A DNA stretch of 11,884 nt, taken from positions 1-11,884 of the forward strand of contig JANXUW010000442.1 in assembly GCA_025351985.1 (NCBI GenBank), written 5' to 3'. Source of the stretch: Pseudolysobacter sp. (GTDB lineage Bacteria > Pseudomonadota > Gammaproteobacteria > Xanthomonadales > Rhodanobacteraceae). Positions 10,001-11,884 of the stretch are shown piece after piece (positions within the stretch are counted from its first letter, which is position 1; each line of letters opens with the position of its first letter). The notes below the pieces were generated by a model, which was given only the letters and a program-made list of their open reading frames with translations, ran no database searches and was not told the DNA's origin. The translations under genes were made by a program, and so were the position numbers.

Positions 10001-11884
10001 GATTACGGCAGCGCTGGCGTGCTTATCGACAACTTCGCCGGCACCTTGCGCAACTCCGGCAGCTATACCGCGGAGCCGATCTATTTCCGCCTGCGTGTCG
10101 AGCGTCTCGATGATGCGAACGGGTCGGGCGGTCCGATCGCGATCCAGCCCGGCGATATCGATGTGTGCGCACGAGATGGTGGCCCGGCATCCAATGCCGT
10201 ATGCCAAACCGGTGACATCCTGCTCGATGACAGCGTCACGGGCGGCGACAACAGCGGCCGCCAATATGTGCAAATGGTCTATCCGCAAGTTGCCGCAAAC
10301 CGTGTGCCGGTTCCGCCGGCCGTTGGCGGCGTAGCATTCACAGAGCAACTGCCGTTTGATGTGCGATTCAACACGCCGGGCTTGTATCGCGCCGTCGTCG
10401 AAGTCGTTGGCGACAGCAGTGGCAAGGTTTACGCCACCTCGGCACCGCTGGATTCGACTGTGCCGGGCTTGAGCATCGACATCACCAGCAACGCCAGCGG
10501 TGTGGTCGGTGGTTCGATCGCGCAAAGCGTGCATGTGCGCAACAACGGCGGCCCGTTCCCGCGCCCGGTGGTATTGCGTCTGCTGGCCAGAAGCGGCACT
10601 ACGCCGCTGACCAATCAGCAATATCAGTACGCGCTGAACAATCAGGATTTGAGTGATGACAATTGCGGTGGTGCGTCCGACGTGCAGTTGTATCCGCCCT
10701 ACGGTGCGACGCCTGGCAACCTGCAAGCACCGTCGGGCCTTGATCTCACGCTCAACGGTCGCGCGATCTTCCAGCAGACCGGCAGCTTCGATGTCACCGC
10801 GCAAGTCTACGATCCGCATGTTGGCGGAAGCTGCAACAGCGGCAATGCGCCAGTCGTAACCGGCGCAGGTGTTGTCACCGTGTCGACATCGGCGGTGAGC
10901 TTCAGCATCAGCAATACGGAAGCCACTTACGATGGCACATCGCACGCCGTGGTAGTGACGACGGCGCCGTCCAGCTTCAGCAACTACACAACGAGTTATG
11001 CAAGTACGGACGGCGCGACTTATCCGAGCACGACCACACCGCCGACCAATGCGGGTGACTACACGGTCACGGTATCGTCCAGCGATCAGGCCAATTATCC
11101 CGGCACACAGACCGCGATCTTGCATATCCACAAGCGTCCGGTATTGGTGAGTATCACTGGTGAGGGTGTGAGTGCGGACGGCTCGTCGAACCGTGTCTTC
11201 GGCGATGTGTCGAGCATCAGCGCGGCGGCGTTGCCGTCCGTGGCTGGCATCGTACTGACGGTCGACGCGCAGGCTTATGCCGATCCGCTGACATTGTCGT
11301 ATCGTGTTGGTACGCACAGCGTGCACGCCAGCGTGCAAGACCCGAACCAGTTTGGTTCGGCAACGGCGACTTTGGTCGTCACAGCAGCGACGGCGACGAT
11401 TGCCTTCACGGTAGATGATCCGAGCAGCAGCGGCACGATTACACGCAGCTACAACGGCAGCGCACAAACCGTCGTGCCGAACGTGACGGGTGTCGCCCAC
11501 GATCCGGATTCTCCGAAAGTCGATTACCAGATGAGCTACGTCGGCACTGGCACGACCAGCTATGCAAGCTCCAGCGTGCCACCGAGCAATGTCGGCACGT
11601 ATTCGGTCACTGTCACGATCACGGATGCAGACTATTTACAGAGCCCGCAGACCACGGTGAGCGAGGCGCTGGTCATCGCCGCACAAAGCGGTGTCGTGAC
11701 CTTCGATCGCACCAGCTTCGTCTATGACGGCAGCCCGCAATCGCCAGTGGCGGTCATGAATGGCGATTCGAACGTGGTCTGTATATATGTCTACACCGAG
11801 CACGGCAGCAGCGGCTCCAATCCGCTGTTCGAGAGTCCGGCCAAAGCCGGTCTCTATTCTGTGACGGCGACGTGTACCGGTACC
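2..11884 (+). CDS. Giant multidomain surface/secreted protein (Ig-like, beta-helix and MBG-like repeats), partial at both ends
   Basis: One reading frame stays open over the whole window: 3961 codons, no stop, neither end present. In order it encodes four Ig-like repeats, a beta-helix, an unnamed sandwich module (M1), three MBG-like repeats, three beta-helices, three Big_1-like Ig repeats, modules M2-M4, one MBG-like repeat, modules M5-M6 and four MBG-like repeats. Composition is typical of secreted repeat proteins: Thr/Ser/Gly/Ala/Asn-rich, few Lys, no hydrophobic membrane segment. About 40 cysteines occur mostly as close pairs, which fits folding in an oxidising compartment. Such architectures belong to large adhesin-like or envelope proteins; an adhesive or structural role is inferred, since no ligand or catalytic site is visible. 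Export signal and anchor must lie outside, so the secretion route cannot be told. Codon use is uniform and I see no frameshift. The frame is certain; the specific function is not. Confidence 0.95.
1061..2584 (+). other. Protein domain: right-handed parallel beta-helix 1
   Basis: About 508 residues (354-861). It starts with an entry cap at about 1115-1260 (YATLNMALAAANDGEIIEL, then a strand with QKSVTI). Such caps precede pectate-lyase-like helices and PbH1/DUF1565-type repeats. Irregular coils of 20-30 residues follow, carrying the recurring Asn-x-(hydrophobic) turn: VTISNLAF, SILNNVID, DIGGNTLRAG, VVVADNTFAP, IDVANNAFSN, WTLSDNTFTP, VLAEGNTFNG. Coils become less regular after about 2200, and the domain ends at an acidic YDNDP segment followed by a proline-rich linker (TPPAPT). 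Cysteine pairs are LRCSTLACNG at the start and CALSNASC near 2357-2379. Beta-helices of this sort bind or cut polysaccharides, but I see no recognisable catalytic constellation, so a binding or purely structural role is equally possible. Confidence 0.8.
2606..3154 (+). other. Protein domain: unnamed beta-sandwich module M1 (CARDB/DUF11-like)
   Basis: About 183 residues (869-1051), the first and longest of six modules in the window that share a pattern. The later part matches M2-M6 best. It has an acidic strand (DDLRLEFLDSQ), a cysteine-bounded loop (QCAIAHGDGLVDGRC), a tyrosine-containing strand (IQAFYPQT), and then a closing hairpin with FRTPGAYQLTLLIEG followed by SSGHVYSST. The closing hairpin parallels FNTPGLYRAVVEVVG with SSGKVYATS in M5. 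A second Cys pair (VCNGALSGTNC) sits in its first part. Overall it resembles the beta-sandwich domains grouped around CARDB and DUF11, but I cannot assign a named family. It sits between beta-helix 1 and an MBG-like array and is probably structural. Confidence 0.55.
3182..3904 (+). repeat. Three MBG-like repeats (MBG1-MBG3)
   Basis: Repeats at about 3182-3436, 3437-3691 and 3692-3904, each 70-85 residues. The hallmark is a strand near the start (ISFVASEFTFNGSAQ; VTFTYVTPAATYST; TQTTFSYTNTDQ), then a Tyr/Ser-rich middle. Next comes a turn of the type PPTNAGNY or PLHAGHYD followed by a strand about ten residues long, then a segment with NPDYSTA or GTNYHSG. The closing strand (TTLTIDPAP, GAFTISRA, TLSVTV) leads straight into the next copy. 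This matches MBG-type domains of large bacterial surface proteins, which act as stalk repeats. MBG3 is shorter and has a cysteine pair (ASCSTTP and VAACDGTNY) that MBG1 and MBG2 lack. Fold call is fairly firm; ligand is unknown. Confidence 0.75.
3911..5017 (+). other. Protein domain: right-handed parallel beta-helix 2
   Basis: About 369 residues (1304-1672), the most regular helix here. An entry cap at about 3944-4120 (YGSVADALDDPLTLDGDTIEL, AAGSYGPITLTKSVHLEGG, ending at ATIIDGGG) leads into coils with textbook PbH1 spacing. These include INGFEIRNF, LTITQNVVHNCGGRGIFI, VTIDHNEIYTFGDRGIVVW, ITITNNYVHN, AVVTDNRVENTGDSGMAF, IVNNTISNTGRFGMEI, VVENNTITAS, VIIRSNAVSGF and VSGNTLSNNDVGLQV. A pair of adjacent cysteines sits in one coil (4448-4453), and two others (HCIAAN, HNCGG) fall on successive coils. 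The helix ends near a DGPPPGD turn (4952-4972). NosD-like and CASH-type helices share this geometry and usually bind or process carbohydrate; an active site is not evident here. Confidence 0.88.
5018..6400 (+). other. Protein domain: right-handed parallel beta-helix 3 with leading segment
   Basis: About 461 residues (1673-2133). The first 45 residues (VTCASVGQGADVNTIAG onward) form a short beta-rich lead-in to the entry cap at about 5156-5330 (YCTINSAIAAASAGDVLIA, AGTYAENVIVNKAVTVKG, then SSGESIIVPG). Coils then follow: VVFDGFVIDADN, ITLQNNVVRNA, IIANNRFINID, AQITGNRMDSV, PSISGNTINASHSGIF, YTISGNTIHAV, VTLSGNNIDAS, FVVKNVAFSNIGIGAIYL and LTIGAGNTFTAS. It ends at VRSGRAYFYDAL, before a serine/proline linker. 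The cap closely resembles that of beta-helix 4, so the two probably arose from one ancestor. It follows helix 2 directly, with no Ig-like spacer. Carbohydrate binding is possible but not shown. Confidence 0.87.
6401..6430 (+). other. Ser/Pro-rich interdomain linker
   Basis: Short stretch reading ASSDSSPPPP between beta-helices 3 and 4, immediately before a cysteine. Proline runs of this kind usually mark flexible or extended joints between folded extracellular domains. Similar prolines occur at 2585-2602 (TPPAPT) and 8777-8800 (IPPPGPGG), each at a domain boundary I placed on other grounds. Confidence 0.6.
6431..7453 (+). other. Protein domain: right-handed parallel beta-helix 4
   Basis: About 341 residues (2144-2484). 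It opens with a Cys pair (CSAVSC) and the entry cap at about 6458-6650 (GPINTAIAAVAIGGTVDLE, FAQYVVINKAMTLQGN, then RHESIIAPVG). Coils follow with Asn turns: VTVRGLSFSGL, AVVRNNRFVTLHGTAIYT, WEVDHNKIDTV, AQIHDNTISNIAFGGIQL, IRIFGNNVSNTGNNGINIG, IQVHDNTVTNS and ITAYCNTLDASAGHNGITA. An Asn-rich run at 7010-7078 probably builds an asparagine ladder inside the helix. The last coil carries NWYGGGSA, a Trp-Tyr-Gly turn I often associate with the ends of such helices. The domain closes at NCGNN, and an Ig-like array follows at once. Confidence 0.86.
7454..8380 (+). repeat. Three tandem Big_1 (invasin/intimin-type) Ig-like repeats
   Basis: Three copies of 100-105 residues at 7454-7753, 7754-8065 and 8066-8380. 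Each has an opening strand (TQIVVASGG; ASVTIVSGN; AQIVLTTTGG), then LRVRVLDVLGGAVTGQNVSF, LRVQVRDQYRNAVLANDSISF or LAVHVEDQFHNALAGQSVSF. After that comes a GASxxL strand, a turn with TDYNG or TDASG, a strand ending AGSYSV or AGSYAV, and a closing FALTN. The V-D-x-x-x-N-A-V/L-x-G-x-x-V-x-F core is the classic Big_1 signature of invasin and intimin stalks. FALTN at the end of every copy (FALTNLPD, FALTNNPD, FALTNDG) marks the repeat boundary very clearly. These domains lack the cysteine pairs seen in the N-terminal Ig array, so they are a separate lineage. Role: rigid extracellular stalk. Confidence 0.87.
8381..9670 (+). repeat. Three unnamed beta-sandwich modules M2-M4 (related to M1, M5, M6)
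   Basis: M2 spans 8381-8779, M3 8801-9208 and M4 9209-9670, each 133-154 residues; a PPPGPGG linker separates M2 and M3. Shared layout: an opening strand (YVVRFNGPD; FALKLLGPGNN; FDVSLQRSGNQ), then TNYQLRVDNLT, NNYEVDLTNTS or ATLIQSVRNND. Next is a strand with YQLTITR, YAKICLSVD or FVFTVSR, and a GD-L/I or HLDL segment. In M2 the closing hairpin is YRSAGTYHYTLTAVR with LSGGAVLG, similar to M1 and M5. The xNYxVxLxN part recalls CARDB and DUF11 sandwiches that decorate long surface proteins. M3 has cysteines at KICLS and SGCFS, and M4 at DLDCDGDG and FASCG. I do not recognise the family with certainty; a structural spacer role is inferred. Confidence 0.55.
9674..9961 (+). other. Protein domain: single MBG-like repeat (MBG4)
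   Basis: About 96 residues (3225-3320). It has the MBG order: ARIAFANLFQ, a loop with VVTVQATSLDGS, then LTVTYSGTAPTAYG, a turn at QAPTGPGSYRVFAVIDS, the PDYFAQTD segment and a closing VLTVVDAS. The loop after the first strand carries a close Cys pair (TCDVTGHNC), not seen in most copies of this family here. It sits alone between modules M4 and M5, whereas the other MBG-like domains are in arrays. Confidence 0.7.
9962..10885 (+). repeat. Two unnamed beta-sandwich modules M5-M6
   Basis: M5 is 9962-10459 (166 residues) and M6 10460-10885 (142 residues). Both open with a strand of the type LTIGLSPPAG or LSIDITSNASG, then a strand-turn with LRNSGSY or VRNNGGPF, and a strand YFRLRVERL or VVLRLLARSG. 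A GDIDVCARDGG or QDLSDDNCGG segment comes next, then a Tyr/Pro strand (VQMVYPQV; VQLYPPYG). The closing hairpin is FNTPGLYRAVVEVVG in M5 and FQQTGSFDVTAQVYD in M6. The closing part of M5 parallels M1 well. Cys pairs are VCARDGGPASNAVC in M5, and NCGG with GSCNSG in M6. The fold is probably an Ig-like or CARDB-like sandwich; no named family is assigned. Confidence 0.55.
10892..11884 (+). repeat. Four MBG-like repeats (MBG5-MBG8; last cut by window end)
   Basis: Copies at about 10892-11134, 11135-11386, 11387-11683 and 11684-11884 (partial). MBG5 is canonical: FSISNTEATYDGTSHAVVV, TTPPTNAGDYTVTVSSSD, QANYPGTQ and AILHIHKRPV. MBG7 matches too: RSYNGSAQTVVPNVTG, SVPPSNVGTYSVTVTITD, ADYLQSPQ and ALVIAAQ. 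MBG6 is atypical: it has RPVLVSITGEG, a SYRVGTHSVHASV turn and NQFGSATATLVV, but no Y-D-G opening, so it may be a related variant. MBG8 starts VVTFDRTSFVYDGSPQSP and runs off the window after SPAKAGLYSVTATCTGT. The array implies that more repeats, and possibly the C-terminal anchor, follow downstream. Role: extracellular stalk repeats. Confidence 0.75.

Noticed and set aside
9803..11500. Minus-strand frame of about 565 codons
   Set aside because: Same antisense register. The frames at 8474-9736, 7478-8353, 3347-4051 and 2360-3133 on the minus strand also share it, so the whole set is one codon-bias effect and not a set of genes.
2..11884. CRISPR array or recent DNA tandem repeats
   Set aside because: The repeats are visible only at protein level; I saw no regularly spaced identical DNA units. 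Short recurring DNA words such as GGCAGCTACAGCGT come from the shared AGSYSV strand.

Overview
The window is the interior of one giant gene. Reading frame +2 (codons starting at base 2) is open from the first to the last base: 3961 codons with no stop, no convincing start and no intergenic gap. Start codon, signal peptide, surface anchor and stop all lie outside the window. The translation is low in charge and rich in Thr, Ser, Gly, Ala, Asn and Val. It divides throughout into beta-sandwich and beta-helix domains, as in very large secreted or surface-displayed proteins (adhesin-like or cell-envelope proteins).

Layout by translated residue of the window: (1) residues 1-353, four bacterial Ig-like repeats, the first cut by the window edge; (2) 354-861, right-handed parallel beta-helix 1; (3) 869-1051, module M1, a beta-sandwich of a type I cannot name; (4) 1061-1301, three MBG-like repeats; (5) 1304-2484, three more beta-helices almost back to back; (6) 2485-2793, three invasin/Big_1-like Ig repeats; (7) 2794-3223, modules M2-M4, related to M1; (8) 3225-3320, one MBG-like domain; (9) 3321-3628, modules M5 and M6; (10) 3631-3961, four more MBG-like repeats running off the end. 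All joins are in frame and there is no sign of decay.

The DNA is GC-rich (roughly 60% by eye) with strong preference for GGC, GCG, ACG, AGC and CTG/TTG codons. TTA, CTA and TCA are rare in frame, which explains the many long open frames on the opposite strand. Base composition, about 40 cysteines mostly in local pairs, and the mix of Ig-like, MBG and beta-helix domains suggest a Gram-negative proteobacterium. The Xanthomonadales/Rhodanobacteraceae group is my best guess, from memory of similar giant proteins there; nothing in the window proves it. The likely job is structural: a long extracellular rod whose beta-helices may bind carbohydrate or other surfaces and whose Ig/MBG repeats act as stalk and spacer. 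No catalytic site could be identified. I see no RNA gene, mobile element, CRISPR array, promoter or terminator.
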